64,000 bases of DNA from Ahaetulla prasina (taxonomy: Eukaryota > Chordata > Lepidosauria > Squamata > Colubridae). A program made the position numbers and the translations under genes. The stretch lies in assembly GCF_028640845.1 (NCBI RefSeq), contig NC_080542.1, positions 148,861,298 to 148,925,297 on the forward strand, written 5' to 3'. Below the pieces are notes generated by a model, which worked only from the letters and a program-made list of their open reading frames with translations, searched no databases and had not been told where the DNA came from. Shown one piece after another: positions 42,781-54,771 of this stretch; the stretch's first letter is position 1, and every line of letters begins with the position of its first letter.

Positions 42781-43524
42781 GGAGGCTCCAGTGACGTCAC
42801 CCTCCTGCTGGGTGCTCTAACAGAGCACTCTGTGTTAGAAGATTGTAAAACTCAGTGAAACAGAAAAAAAATCACTGTTCACTGAGCTTAGCATAATCTC
42901 TGGGTGAAAGAGGTTATCAGAGTTGTGGAAGAGTGGCAGGTCTGACAGGGGGTTTGCTCTCAAGAGCGAATTTTCCTGGATTTATGACCCCACCGAATTC
43001 CACTCCCTCCAACTTCAGCACGCTCCTGTTTTTATCAGGAAAAAGGAGTGGGAATGTCGCTTCTGCTCTAAAGGACTTATTAAATTGATTGATATTCTAA
43101 GCAGACGGGAATTTCTGGCGTTCGATCTTTGATGAAGAATCAGCACGGCAAGTACCGACTCCTTTTGAAACTTGAAACCTTTCTTTGTCTTTGATTAATT
43201 GACTTTTAAAATGGCGTCTGAAAGTGAAAGTAAAATTTTTAGTACGATGAAGCAGCGTTATTTGTGGATTGTTACAAACGGAGTTTTTATACTGAAAGGA
43301 GGAAGGAGAGTTATTAAGTTTGAATTCCTGATTCTTTTGAAGACAGAATGGCAGCTAAACCTTTAAAGCCTTCTGGAAGAAGGGATCTGAACCAAGTCTT
43401 GAGGAAATATTGAAAGAACAATTAAAACTTTCTGAAGATAGGCAAAAGAGATGATGGAGAATTTTAATGCAAAAATAAGAAGATATTCTTATGGCAGTTC
43501 AAGGACTGAGTAAAAAATTGAGGA

Positions 43525-44370
43525 TTGGAAGTGGAAATGCAACACATCTCTCAGTCAAATAAGCATTTAGAAGACAAAATGAAAGGTGTTCAGAAAAAAG
43601 TGGATCAAAATGAAGATCAGGTTGTGATATTACAATATAAACTTATGGAAGGAGCTCTTAGAATTCGTGGTATGCAAGAAGAGCGAGGAGAAGACTTAAG
43701 AAAAATTATATCAGAAGCATTGGCTGAATTTATTGAAGTGGACCCCCAAGAGGTAGCTTACCAAATTGATAAAATATATAGAGTTAATTCTTGGATTGCA
43801 AGACAGAGAAAGCTTCCTCGGGACATTGTGGTTTATTTTGTGAAAAGGACTATGAGAAATCAGATTCTGCAAGTTTCATATCAGACAACTTTAAAAATTG
43901 GAGAACAGGAGTTGAAGGTGTTGAAAGAGATTCCTTCAAAGATGTTAAGAGACAGGAAGGAATTTGCTTTTTTTACACAAGAACTTAAAAAACATCAGAT
44001 TCAATTCAGATGGGAGGTGCCAGTTGGACTGACACTATTCTATCAAGGAAGGAGATATAGAATTGACACTGTTTTAAAGGCAAAGGATTTTCTTTCTACA
44101 GTTTTGAAAGTCGAAATAGAAGTGATAGAAAAACTTCAAAAGATTCAAGAAGGCGTGGTGATCCAAGAGCCTTCATTGCTGCCAGTATTAGAGGAACCAC
44201 AAGAGCAAAGGGTGACAAGAGGAGCTCTTAAGCGTAAAGAAGAGCAACAGTCTCAAAGTAAAAGTCAGGATCCCAGTATGGAAGCTGTGGGAGGAGCTAG
44301 ACGGAAGATACCGGAGGAGGAGCTTCCGTTGTCTGCTTCAAAGCTTCAGGAGGCCAGTAATGGCAAATAG
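43525..44370 (+). pseudogene. L1 ORF1p, intact 281-codon frame
   Basis: Coiled coil (HISQSNKHLEDKMKGVQKKV), RRM (ALRIRGMQEERGEDLRKII), C-terminal domain (RDIVVYFVKRTMRNQILQ, LRDRKEFAFFTQELKK, FYQGRRYRIDTVLKAKDF) and a basic tail. The frame is uninterrupted, though an upstream in-frame start may be lost. Its stop overlaps the ORF2 ATG (44360) by 11 bp. Confidence 0.85.
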
Positions 44371-47300
44371 AATCTTGTCATGGAATGTTAATGGCTTGAA
44401 TTCAGCTCAGAAAAGAAAATATTTCACTACTTGAAACAATTTAAAAATGATGTGATTTGTTTGCAAGAGACACATATAAAATTATCAGACCAAAAATATT
44501 TAATTAATTCAAAATTGGGTAACCATTTTGTTGCATCAGCTTTGGAAAAGAAGCATGGAATTGTTGTATATATCAGGAAGGATATACCAGCTAAGTTAAT
44601 TGAGGCAGATATTCAAGGAAGATTTATTGCTATTGAACTGGTGATAGATGCAAAAAAGACTTTGCTGATAGGTATTTATGCACCTAATCAGCAACAAGAA
44701 AAGTTTTACAAAATGTTACATGAGAGGTTGACCCTCTGGGATTATAGTTCGTTTATTTTATTAGGAGACTGGAATGGAGTAATTGATACAAGAAGGGATA
44801 AGAGAACCTCCTCCAAGAAGATACCTATACATGCAAAATTACCAAAATCCTTTTTTGAAATGATGGAAGACTTTGAGTTTAGAGATATATGGAGGTTACG
44901 GAATCCAGATGAGAGAGATTTTACTTTTTTCTGATAGGCATCAATCTTTTCACGTATTGATTTTATTTTAATTTCTAATGACTTGCTTTCTAGGGTGAAG
45001 AAAGCGAAGATATTTCGAGGTGTTTAACTGACCATAGCCCAGTATGGATGGAATTATTACAAGGGAAAAAGGTGGTAGAACATGGAGGTTGAATGAAAAT
45101 CTGTTTAGATATGAGGATAATGTAACTTATTGTAAGAAACAGTTAAAAGAATTTTTTGATTTTAATATGTACAAAGGGACACCTATAGGAACTGTGTGGG
45201 AGGCGAGCAAAGCGTCTATTAGAGGATATTGATTTACTTGGACAATAGGCAAAGGAATAATAAACAAAGGCAGCGTAGGTATTTGGAAGAAGAAATTCAA
45301 AGGAAGCAACAGTTATTAATTCAAAACCCACAAGATCATAAACTTAAAGAGGCTATAAAAATATTACAGAGTCAATTTAATATGTTAATGGCAGACCAGG
45401 TGGCAACGAATATACAATATGCTAAACATAATACCTTTTGTAATGCAAATAAACCTGGGAGATGGTTGGCATATAATTTAAGGAAGAAACAGAAAGCACG
45501 TGTCATACAAAAAATAGAATATAAAGGTAAAGAGATATACCAACAGGATAAAATTAAAAGGCATTCTCAGAATTTTATACTGCACTATATGCAAAAGACA
45601 AAATATTGAATAGGGACATTTATGATTATTTGAAAGATTATAAGGTTAATATTCTAACATTAGAACAGAGGAGGAGTTGAATCGCCGATAGCTACTGGAG
45701 AAATAGTGGAGGCAATTAAACAATTAAAATGGGAAAACCCTGGTACAGATGGTCTTACAGCAACTTATTATAAAAACACAGGATGAAATATTAGGCCCAC
45801 TTAAAGAATTATTTAATCAGATACAATTAGGGTGGAATACCCCGTCATGGAAAACATCTTTTATTTCACTGATACCAAAGAGGAGCAAGACTGCTCTAAA
45901 CCTGGTAACTACAGGCCGATTTCACTTTTAAATAATGATTATAAGATTTTGTAAAAATAATAGCAAATAGATTAATGTTAGTTTTACAACAAAGAATTCA
46001 TACTGATCAATCTGGTTTTATAAAAGGGAGGCAGATGAGGAATAATGTTAGACAGATTATTAATATATTGGAATATTTGGAAAGAAGAATACTTCAGCGG
46101 CACTTATTTTTTGGATGCAGAGAAAGCCTTTGATCGATTGCATTGGGATTTTTATTTAAATTAATAGAAAATGCAATTTGGAGACTGTTTTATTAGAATA
46201 ATTAAAGCGATTTATGGAGAGCAAACAGCACAGATTATAGTAAATGGTAGTTTGACAGAAGTTATTAAGATTGCGAAAGGAACAAGACAGGGATGTCCTT
46301 ATCACCATTATTGTTTGTTTTGACTCTGGAACCATTATTAGATAAAATACGAATTAATGAAAATAGAGGAATTAAGATTAGACAATATGAGTATAAAGTT
46401 AGAGCTTTTGCAGATGATGTAGTGGTTACGTTAATGAATCCTATAAATTCAAGTAGATTTTGTTGGAAGTAATTGATAAATATGGAAAGGTATCAGGATT
46501 TAAAATAAATCAGAATAAAACAAAAGTGATAATTAAAAATATGTCTATACAACAGAAACAAAAACTAGAGGAAATGACAGGATTTGAGGTAGTAAAAAGG
46601 TTAAATATTTAGGGTCTATATTAGCTCATCGAACAAGAAACTTTATAAGAATAATTATGACTTGCTATGGCAAAAGTTCAGAATGATATGAGTGGCTGGA
46701 AGAAATTGCAGTTATCCCTATTGGGAAGGATTGCGGCTATTAAAATGAATGTGTTACCTAGATTTTGTTTCTGTTCCAGATGATACCAATAATTAAAAGG
46801 ATAAAAATTTGGAAGATTGGCAGATTGGGATTAACAAATTTATATGGCAGGGTAAAAAGCGAGGTTAAAATGAAAATAATACAGGACTCACGGGAAAGAG
46901 GTGGTTTAAGAATGCCTAACTTTAAATTATATTATGAAGCAGTAGCCCTTTCAGTAATAAGTGACTGGTTTAACTTAACAGAGGAAAGAATTTTGAATAT
47001 AGAAGGTTATGACTTGTTATATGGATGGCATGCGTATTTATTTTATGAAAAAAAAGTGGATAGGGCTTTTAAGAATCATGTGTTGAGAAGTGCTCTTTAT
47101 GGACTGGAAAAAATATTCCTATAAATTAGAATACAAGATTCCTATATGGGCGAGCCCTAGGCATGCAATAGAGAATATAAATATAGAACAGAAACAGGAA
47201 ATGATTACTTATAAAGAACTTTTGTATGCTGAAGGAGGTAGATTGCAATTAAAATCATTACAGGTATTAAATGAAGAAGGGAGGAATTATACTTGGTTTC

Positions 47301-47966
47301 AATATGGGCAAATAAGTGCTAGATGGAAAGAAGATCAAAAAATTGGTATAATGCAAAGGAGGAAAATTTAATAAAGCAAATTAGAAATCAGACCCAGGAG
47401 CATATAAAGAGATTGTATAATGTGTTGCTTGAAATAGATTCGGAAAAGGATTTGGTAAAGGATTGTATGATAAAATGGGCACAGAATATTCAGGAACCAA
47501 TAATGTTGGAAACATGGGAGAAAATTTGGGTTAGAAATGTTAAGTTTACACAAGCACAGAATTTAAGGAAAATTTTTATAAGATGTTTTATAGATGGCAT
47601 TTAGATCCCAAAAAATTATCATGTATGTATCCTAATATCCAAGCGAAATGTTGGAGGTGTGATTGTGATGATGCTACATATTTTCATATTTGGTGGACTT
47701 GCAAGAAAATTAAGGTCTTTTGGATAAGAATTTGGTGGATTATTCAAAATGTACTGAAGAAGAAGATAAAGTTCCTGCCACAATTTTTCCTTTTGGGAAT
47801 TATAACGGATTGTACAGGGATTGAGACTAAATTGATTCTGAATTTAATAACAGTAGCAAGACTGTTGGTTGGTCAATACTGGAAGAAAGGAGAGATACCT
47901 ACAATAGAAGAATGGATATTGAAAGTTATTAATTTGGCTGAGATGGCTAAAATCTCAGCGTTTTAA
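44360..47966 (+). pseudogene. L1 ORF2p remnant
   Basis: ATG GCA AAT at 44360; endonuclease LSWNVNGLNSAQKRK, frameshift, DVICLQETHIKLS (44449), GDWNGVIDTRRDKR. RT core with GTRQGCP (about 46280) and FADDVVVT (46407-46430), then a C-terminal CWRCDCDDATYFHIWW zinc knuckle-like segment (about 47650). At least eight frame breaks. Confidence 0.85.
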
Positions 47967-48418
47967 AAGACAATACGCAGGAAAAATATTTAATTGAGTG
48001 GAAGAAATGGATTGATTATCTACAAAAGAGATATCAGAGTAAGAAATATCAGATTGCCTATGAATAATTAGAAAGTTATTTTATGTAATGGGGAGGGGGT
48101 TGGGAGATGAAAAGCTTTGGATGTGGTTATTTGGATTGGAAGGGAAAATTTTATTCTATGTTTGGTTTATGTATAACAATACCTTGTGATTGACCGGGAA
48201 GCCGGGGAGGAGGGGAAGGGGTTTTTGGGAGGGGGGAAAAAGGGGGAAAATGTTTTTGTTTTTTAAAACTCTTTCAATAAAAACAAAACAAAAAACAAAA
48301 AAACACACACACACACATACACATTTACCTTGTTACCTACTGGAAGGGGTTTTTGTGGTATCCGAAGAAGAACATCCAGACTATACATATAATCTGGATT
48401 ATAATATATAATCTGGAT

Positions 48419-48471
<53 letters not shown>

Positions 48472-48568
48472 ATATGTATATATGTATATATGTATATATG
48501 TATATATGTATATATGTATATATGTATATATATCTTTGGTTGTTCGGGTTTTCTCCCGTGTAAAATTG

Positions 48569-48629
48569 GAAGTGTCTTGGCGACGTTTCGACGAAGTCTC
48601 ATTCGTCATCTTCAGGCTTCAGCTGCTTC
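48569..48629 (-). ncRNA. Hammerhead ribozyme motif, intact (Penelope)
   Basis: Minus strand CTGAAGA (48615-48609), perfect stem II GACGAA/TTCGTC, GAAAC (48589-48585), GTC cut site (48584-48582), GCC. The outer stem I pairing (CTTC with GAAG) is retained with altered spacing. Confidence 0.7.
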
Positions 48630-48831
48630 TGGGAGCAATGTGTGATCAATGTGTGATCACAGCTGCTTCTGGGAGCAATGTGTGAAACAGCTGCGATCAC
48701 ACATTGCTCCCAGAAGCATGAAGCTGAAGCCTGAAGATGACGAATGAGTTTCGCCGCATCACCACACTCAATTTTATACGGGAGAAAACCCGAACAACCA
48801 ATAAACCTGCTGCAGGGGGATTTGAGCTGAA

Positions 48832-48880
48832 GCACGAAGCTGAAGCCTGAAGATGATGAATGAGACTTCGTCGAAACGTC
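48832..48880 (+). ncRNA. Hammerhead motif ending at its predicted cut site
   Basis: CTGAAGA (48847-53), stem II GATGAA/TTCGTC (one G-U), GAAAC (48873-77), GTC (48878-80). Element similarity stops exactly after GTC and (AT)n follows, so the copy lacks the 3' stem I strand. Confidence 0.65.
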
Positions 48881-48959
48881 ATATATATATATATAATGTA
48901 TATAGGTCTTTGGTTGTAATGTAATATAATGTAATATATATATATAATCTGGATGTTCT

Positions 48960-49155
48960 GCTTCGGATACCACAAAGCCCCCTCTCAGAAGATAACAAGG
49001 AAAACATATCATGAAGACAATCTGTAGGGTCCCAGACAAGCCTGCGGACCCCGCTCAAGTATCGCTTAATGCCATGTCCTGGATCAAAGGAAGTGAACTT
49101 CCAATAATCTTTTCTGCCGAACTCACCACTCTCTGCACTGGCTCAAAAGAAAGTA
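48960..49155 (-). mobile_element. LINE C-terminal fragment
   Basis: The minus strand encodes [11 protein letters not shown] and VVSEAEHPD, and contains the AGAAAAGATTATTGGAAGTTC phrase (EKIIGS) of the L2/Rex1-like family. Confidence 0.6.
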
Positions 49156-49244
49156 TATATCCACCCATACCCATACATATATAGATACCTACATCAATAC
49201 ATATATACACACACCCATACACACACACGCACCCCCCCCATACA

Positions 49245-49480
49245 TACCGTTTCCTCGGAAATAAGACCCAACCCGAAAATAAACCCTAGCTTGATTTTTC
49301 AGGATGCTCATAATATAAGCCGTATCCCCCAAAAAGTCCCAGTTAAAATTGTCAGCCAGACAGACACATTTTAGTATCGTATTTCCTCAAAAATAAGACC
49401 TAACCGCAAAATAAGCCCTAATGCGTCTTTTGGAGCAATAATTAATATAAGACATAGTCTTATTTTCAGAGAAACATGAG
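49245..49480. mobile_element. MITE with AATAAGACC termini
   Basis: ACCGTTTCCTCGGAAATAAGACC near the left and TAAGACATAGTCTTATTTTCAG near the right, with a second internal left end at 49380. Non-coding DNA element. Confidence 0.6.
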
Positions 49481-49489
49481 TATCTACCT

Positions 49490-49830
49490 ATAGTAAAACA
49501 TATTTATATACAACTCTCTCTCTATATATATACATATAAATACCCTGTCCATTTTGAATACATAGTGCAAAAAGGAAACGTCAGAGTTACAAAGTTGATG
49601 CTAGATGGAACAAAATTGTGACCGAATCTGGATTTTCTGCTTCAAATTTTACGAAGCCCCCTCCCAAAAGGTAACAAGGGAAATGGATTAAGAAGAGGAG
49701 GTGTAGCATCTCAGACAATCCTGCGGACTCCGCTCAAGCAACACTTATATGCCATATCCTGGACAGAAGGAAGTGAACTTCCAACAAACTTTTCTGCTAT
49801 TCTCACCACTCTCTGCACCACCTTCCTGCC
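49490..49830 (-). mobile_element. LINE 3' fragment
   Basis: The minus strand has the C-terminal RT tail (HNFVPSSINFVTL) plus the upstream EKFVGSSLPS-like phrase. Inverse of 42490-42660 over about 130 bp. Confidence 0.6.
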
Positions 49831-49924
49831 CGGAAGCAATAATGCTTCCAAACCAGACAGTAATCCAAAATTACAGGATGTTCTCGTTTCATCCCTCTGT
49901 AGAAAGTGATAAGGACAGGGGAAG

Positions 49925-50140
49925 GAAGATGGATAGATATTAAAGATATTAAAGTCGTAATTCGAGGGCTACCTGTATTTACAATTTGCCATAGCAAACC
50001 ACTGATTTGCTTAAAACCACAATGATTCACTGAATGACCATCACAAAAATGGTCATAAAGTCACATGATGACTTTGATGTCAGAAGTTACAGCCATGATG
50101 GGCATTATGGTCGTAACTAGAAATCAGCTGCATTGCTAGA
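49925..50140. mobile_element. TIR DNA element fragment
   Basis: AAAGTCGTAATTCGAGGGCTACCTGTA at the left, body CACTGAATGACCATCACAAA and GGTCGTAACTAG. Confidence 0.6.
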
Positions 50141-50143
50141 GTA

Positions 50144-50510
50144 AATGTCAGGAGCGACCAGTTCTAATCAACCTCCACAACTTCCAAGTCAGGTGGACGT
50201 CAACTCCCAGCATTCCCTTAACCAGTCAAGCCAGCTGAGTCATGGAGCCACACCCTACAGGGTATAAAAGCAGCAGGGGCTGCTATACTACTCTGTGGCG
50301 AACAAATCAACTGCTTAGAGAGAACTTGAGCTGAAGTACTGTTTGTTCCTGGTTTCCTGGTTGACTCGCCGGCATCAAGAAAAGATAACAGAGAAATTTG
50401 GCAGACGCTCGCTAGTTTGCTGCCAGAGCTGATAGCTGCCGTGGACTGAATTGCCAGCTAATTAAGTCATCACTCGTGCCTCCCGGACTGAGGTGGGGGG
50501 GGGACAGAAC
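50144..50510 (+). mobile_element. LTR-like sequence with TATA box
   Basis: Starts AATGTCAGGAGCGACC and has GGGTATAAAAGCAGCAGG (about 50270), then about 220 bp to a G-run. The first 95 bp recur inverted at 50972-51066 with the same outer boundary, which supports a true element end. No primer-binding site or internal domain; solo LTR is a guess. Confidence 0.4.
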
Positions 50511-50680
50511 ACTAACTTAGATGTGGCTGTTACTGGTCCATCCAAGGACAAAGTCTCCAAAATATGGAATTTAAAAGAAAGCCACATAAGAGGGGGAGGC
50601 ATCTCTGGAGAACATCACAAAGAAGGTCCCAGCTGGCCAAAAGGTTCTCCAGTGTATTTCGGTCTCAGAAAGCAACTCAC

Positions 50681-50786
50681 CTGGCATCATAGTGCCGAAG
50701 ACCCAAGGTGATGGCATAGATGACCACTCGCTTCCGGTTGTAGAGACTCACCCCACTGTACTTTCCCGGGACGCCAAACAGGAGAT
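50681..50786 (-). CDS. SCAP: SCAP exon 5 (lumenal loop 1)
   Basis: 106 nt, acceptor cttcag, donor gtgagt. [34 protein letters not shown]. Both ends split codons. The exon sits between two inverted 95-bp repeats. Confidence 0.96.
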
Positions 50787-50971
50787 CTGAAGAAATCAGG
50801 AGAAGAACAGGTGAGTGAGGAAGACCCCAAGAGATGGACAAGAGGATACAACCATCCGTCTTGAAGGACGCGCTTGGTGACCTGGAAAAACCGCTCCCTT
50901 TGGAGATCCTGGTGAATGCTCGTTGACATACCTCCGTCTCTCAACCTCTATAAACTTAAGATGGGTGGATT

Positions 50972-51066
50972 TCAGCTGGCTTGACTGGTTAAGGGAATGC
51001 TGGGAGTTGACGTCCATCTGACTTGGAAGTTGTGGAGGTTGATTAGAACTGGTCGCTCCTGACATT
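50972..51066 (-). repeat. 95-bp inverted copy of LTR-like start
   Basis: Reverse complement of 50144-50238 with about one mismatch (AGATGG versus AGGTGG); both copies end at the same AATGTCAGG boundary. Confidence 0.85.
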
Positions 51067-51309
51067 GACTGGAATTTCTGCAAGGACCGGCAGGATCTGC
51101 GGTGCTGGTCTTCAGCAGGGGTCTCCAAACTTGGCAACGTTAAGACTTGTGGACTTCAGCTCCCAGCATTCCCCAGCCAGCCTTCCCCATGTGGAGAACG
51201 AGAAGACCACTGCTGATGGTTTCCAGGACCATCTAGATTAGTGTTTCTTAAATTTGGCAGCATTAAGAAAGGTTGACTTCAACTCCCAGAATTCCCCAGG
51301 CAGAATGGC

Positions 51310-51690
51310 TCTCTTCCTTTCTTCTCTTCTTCCTTCCCTTCCTCTTCCCTTATCTTCTGTCTTCTGTTCTTCTTTCTTTTCTCTTCATTCTTTCCTTTTC
51401 ATTCCTCCTTCCCTCCTGTTCTCCTTCCCTCCCTCCCTTTTTCTTCCTTCTCTTCCTCTTTCTTCTCTCCACTCCCACTTTCTTCTCTTCCTTCCAATCT
51501 TCTTTCATCATTTCCTTTCTCCCTCACTCTCTTATTTCCTTCCTCCCCTCTCTCCTTTCTTGCTCCCTCACTTTCTTTCTTTTCTTAATCATCCCTCCCT
51601 TTCTTTCTCCTCTTCCCACGTTCCTTTTCCTTCCCCTCCCTCCTTTCTTCCTGTCTCTCTCTCTCTCTCCCTCCTCACGTCTTCCTCCCT
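51310..51690. repeat. Pyrimidine-rich (CTTT/CCTT)n tract
   Basis: About 380 bp of C/T-rich low complexity; flanking AATTCTGGGAG phrases belong to hAT-type MITE debris. Confidence 0.85.
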
Positions 51691-51935
51691 ATAGGTGGCT
51701 GAGGAATTCTGGGAGAGGAAGTCCACCCATCTTAACATTGGCAAGACTGGGAATCATGGATCTACACTCTTTTGGCACCTCAATGCAGTGCTGGCTGAAG
51801 ACCCCACAAGGTGGCCAGACTCCACTCCCCCTTGTCTTCCCAACAGAGGGATTCAACTCCTTGCATCCTCAGCAATTCTGGAGCGGAGCCAGAATGGCCG
51901 CTCACATGCTTCCAGTTCAGGTACTCAATCCCTAC

Positions 51936-52156
51936 CCTTCGGTGTTGCTGATGTCTGCAGGGTCTTGGGTTCATGCTGGTGGATGGTTTTAATAATATCG
52001 GGGTCGGCGCCAAAATGTTCCTGGTCATTCTGCCAGAAGTTCGCTGGGGAGAGGAGGAGGCAGCCATGTTCGGGCAGAAGCCCCCGAAGTTTCTTCAAGC
52101 CGGGCAAGAGATCCGTCACTTGAAGGCAGACGTCGTCCAAACTTTTAATTCGGGGA
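51936..52156 (-). CDS. SCAP: SCAP exon 4 (lumenal loop 1)
   Basis: 221 nt, acceptor ctccag, donor gtaggg. [53 protein letters not shown]. The conserved lumenal loop 1 that binds loop 7. Confidence 0.96.
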
Positions 52157-52265
52157 CTGGAGGCCGAAAGAGAAGAAGGGAGAAGACGCAACGTCAAGTG
52201 AGCAAGGATTTTGTTATTGATATTGACAGCAAGGTTACTCTACACACAAAAATGGAAGGATAGAG

Positions 52266-52497
52266 TGGTGCGGTGGCCTAGAGGTGGAGCTCTCACCTCA
52301 GAATCAGGAGACTGAGTTCAATCCTAGGTAGAGGCTGATATTTCTCTCTCTGGGCACAATGAGAATATATCTGCTGTAAACACTCCACATGGACGACAGG
52401 AAGGGCATCCAGCCACTAAACACTGAGCTCCATTCAGCTGCTCCGACTCCACCCCCACTCAAGGGATTACAGGGTCATTAAACAATGAACAACAACC
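52266..52497 (+). mobile_element. tRNA-derived SINE, copy 3
   Basis: Head GGTGCGGTGGCCTAGAGGTGG, B box GTTCAATCC, body GGGCACAATGAGAATATATC, tail GGGTCATTAAACAATGAACAAC. Same family as 21908 and 33399. Confidence 0.82.
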
Positions 52498-52739
52498 CCA
52501 AAAATGGAAGGAGACTTTGATTCCCACAACTGCAAAAGTTGATGGAGTGAGCAGATGTGGCTAAATTGATTGCTTTGCTTAAAGGAAAGAATACAATTAA
52601 TTTTGCTTCCATGTGGAAACCACTTCTGGACTTTATGCTTGAGGTAGGAAAAAAATGTGTTCTACCGATTATAAAGAGTTTCGTGGTTATAGAAGTGGAT
52701 GTTATGTACTGTATTATTACATAAAAGTAAAAAAATTGC

Positions 52740-53720
52740 GGTTTTCTGCGACTAGAGAGAGTTTTCGACATACGACCACCATGGAGCCCAAAATTTATGT
52801 TGTTAAGTGAGACTTTTGTTTCACTTTGTCCTATTTTATGGCCTTTCTTGCCACAGTTGTTAAGTGAATCCCTCCAAAGATTAAGTTAGCAACACGGTTG
52901 TTGAACGAATCTGTCTTCCCCATTGACTTTGGTTGTCAGAGTGCCACAAAAGAGGATCGTGTGACCCCTGGACAGAGGGATCGTCATTAATACGAGTCAG
53001 TTGCCACCATCTGAATTTGGATCACCTGACCCAGGGGATGCTGGGATGGTCGTAAGTGTAAAAAATGGTCATTTTGTTTTGCATTTTGTATTTTAACTTT
53101 ATTCTAATTAAAATAAAAAAATAAGTAAAACAAATGCAATACAATGCAATAAAGTTAATAATAAAATAATTGTTACAACACAATAAAACAAAACAAATAA
53201 AATGAAATAAATAAAATACATCACAATACAATACAATACAATACAATACAATAAATAATAAAATAATACAATAAAATAATAAAAATAAAATGAATAAAAT
53301 ACAATAAGTAATGAAATAATGCAATACAGAAATAAAATAAAAATAATTAAAATAAAGTACAATAAAGTGTACTAAAGTACAATAAAATGAAATAATAAAA
53401 TAAACTAATAAAATAATTAAAATACAATAAAATAATAAAAATAACAAAAGAATGAAATAAAACAATACAATGAAACAAAGAAAATAAAATGAATAAAAGA
53501 AACACTGTACAATACAATAACTAATAAAATAATACAGTACAATAATAAAATAAAATCAGATAAAATAAAAAATAATTAAAATAATATAACATAACAGAAT
53601 TAAATTAAAACAAAAGAAATATAAAATAAAATATAAAATAAAATAAAAAGGTCTCAAGCCCAATTATTTCAGGGCTGTTGCAACTTCAAACAGTCACTAA
53701 AGGAAGTGCTCTAAAACCTC
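52740..53720. mobile_element. TIR DNA element split by an A-rich array
   Basis: Left piece 52740-53075 (from TCTGCGACTAGAGAGAGTTTTCGACATACGACCACC) and right piece 53665-53720 (GTTGCAACTTCAAACAGTCACTAAAGG) of the abundant family flank an (AAAAT)n expansion. Confidence 0.65.
53085..53650. repeat. (AAAAT)n array
   Basis: About 560 bp of AATAAA/ATACA-type repeats, the opposite-strand counterpart of the array at 26585. Minus-strand ORFs are artefacts. Confidence 0.9.
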
Positions 53721-54221
53721 AGTGAGCCGAAAGCATCCAGCCCAGATCGGCACACACAAAAAAAACCAGGATTATAACCTGGTTAGTGCCTGGATCGAAA
53801 GAAAGCAACCGGAAAAACTGAGGGCTGTGAAAAGAGGAAAATAAAAATGAAAAGAGGAGAAATGAGAAGGCCGTGACTCATCTATGCCACTCCAAGGAAA
53901 TGTCACGGACGTGTCCCTGAACACACAGAGAGCCTGGCGTGACCTTCAAGAAACCGAACATGCGATGTGACGCAAATGATGGTTCAAGGCAGCCTTTGGG
54001 GTTTGCAGCTGCAAGGACGGCCTCCAGGCCTGGTCTCCATATTACAAAAAAAACAGAAGTTGAAACATTGGAAAAAGTGCAGAGAAGAGCAACTAAGATG
54101 ACTAAAGGCCCGGAGACTAAAACATAGGAAGAACGGTGGCAGGATTTGGATCTGGCCAGTCTGGAGAAAAGAAGGACTAGGGGGGACAGGATAGCAGGAT
54201 TCCAATATTTGGGGGGCTGCC

Positions 54222-54402
54222 CAGAAGTGGGATTCACTTACCTTCCCTATCGGTTTACAAGTATGAGCACACTTCGCACACACACACTACCTCTGCGCAT
54301 GAACAGTAGTTGTGCATTATGTCCGGGCGGGTGGGCGGAGCCTCCCGCAGTTGCCGCTGCCTTTGGCGCAATCGGGAGGGGACAGGCTGAGTCCCACCAC
54401 TG
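54222..54402. mobile_element. hAT-type insertion, 181 bp, 8-bp TSD
   Basis: Termini CAGAAGTGGGA and TCCCACCACTG pair at 9 of 11 positions. GGGCTGCC at 54214-54221 repeats at 54403-54410. Inserted in the CR1; no coding frame. Confidence 0.8.
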
Positions 54403-54647
54403 GGGCTGCCCCCAAAGAGGAGGGGCGTCAAATTATTCTCCAAAGGCCCAGAAGGCAGGAGAAGAAGCAACAACGGATGGGAACGAATGAAGGAGAGAAG
54501 CAACCTGGAACTAAGGAGGAACTTCTTCACCGTGAACCGATGAATTTGCCACTAGAAGTTGTGAAGGCTCCATCATTGGAGAAGAGACTGGACAGCCGCT
54601 TGTCTGAAATGATGTTGGGTCTCCTGCTTGAGCGGGTTGGACTAGAG

Positions 54648-54771
54648 CAGGGGTCTCCAACCTTGGTCCCTTTTAAGACTTGTGGACTTCAACTCCCAGA
54701 GTCCCTCAGCCAGCAAAGCTCTGGGAGTTGAAGTCCACAAGTCTTAAAGGGACCAAGGTTGGAGACCCCTG
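54648..54771. mobile_element. Palindromic hAT MITE, 124 bp, 8-bp TSD
   Basis: Arms of 54 and 53 bp (CAGGGGTCTCCAACCTTGG ... CTCTGGGAG) pair throughout except one extra T, around a 17-nt loop. Target duplication GACTAGAG at 54640-54647 and 54772-54779. The near-perfect fold suggests a recent insertion. Confidence 0.9.

Larger units (their letters stand above)
42781..48300 (+). mobile_element. Second L1 retrotransposon, near full length, decayed
   Basis: Starts GGAGGCTCCAGTGACGTCACC, a typical 5' UTR start. It has ORF1 at 43525-44370, ORF2 from 44360 in many frames to 47966, and a 3' UTR with AATAAA at 48276-48281 followed by an A-rich tail. It lies in a SCAP intron, antisense to the gene. Only distantly related to the L1 at 3320. 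Confidence 0.88.
48330..48960. mobile_element. Palindromic Penelope terminal-repeat remnants
   Basis: Minus-oriented terminal repeat (about 48533-48640) faces plus-oriented pieces (48665-48800 and 48830-48880), with (TA)n/(TATG)n at 48420-48532. Outer LINE bits at 48340-48375 and 48960-49005 are also mutual inverses. A large imperfect palindrome in a SCAP intron. Confidence 0.7.

Noticed and set aside
42490..49660. One 7-kb DNA transposon bounded by inverted repeats
   Set aside because: The inverted sequences encode the C-terminal tail of a LINE, so they are two independent LINE ends in opposite orientation, not terminal inverted repeats.
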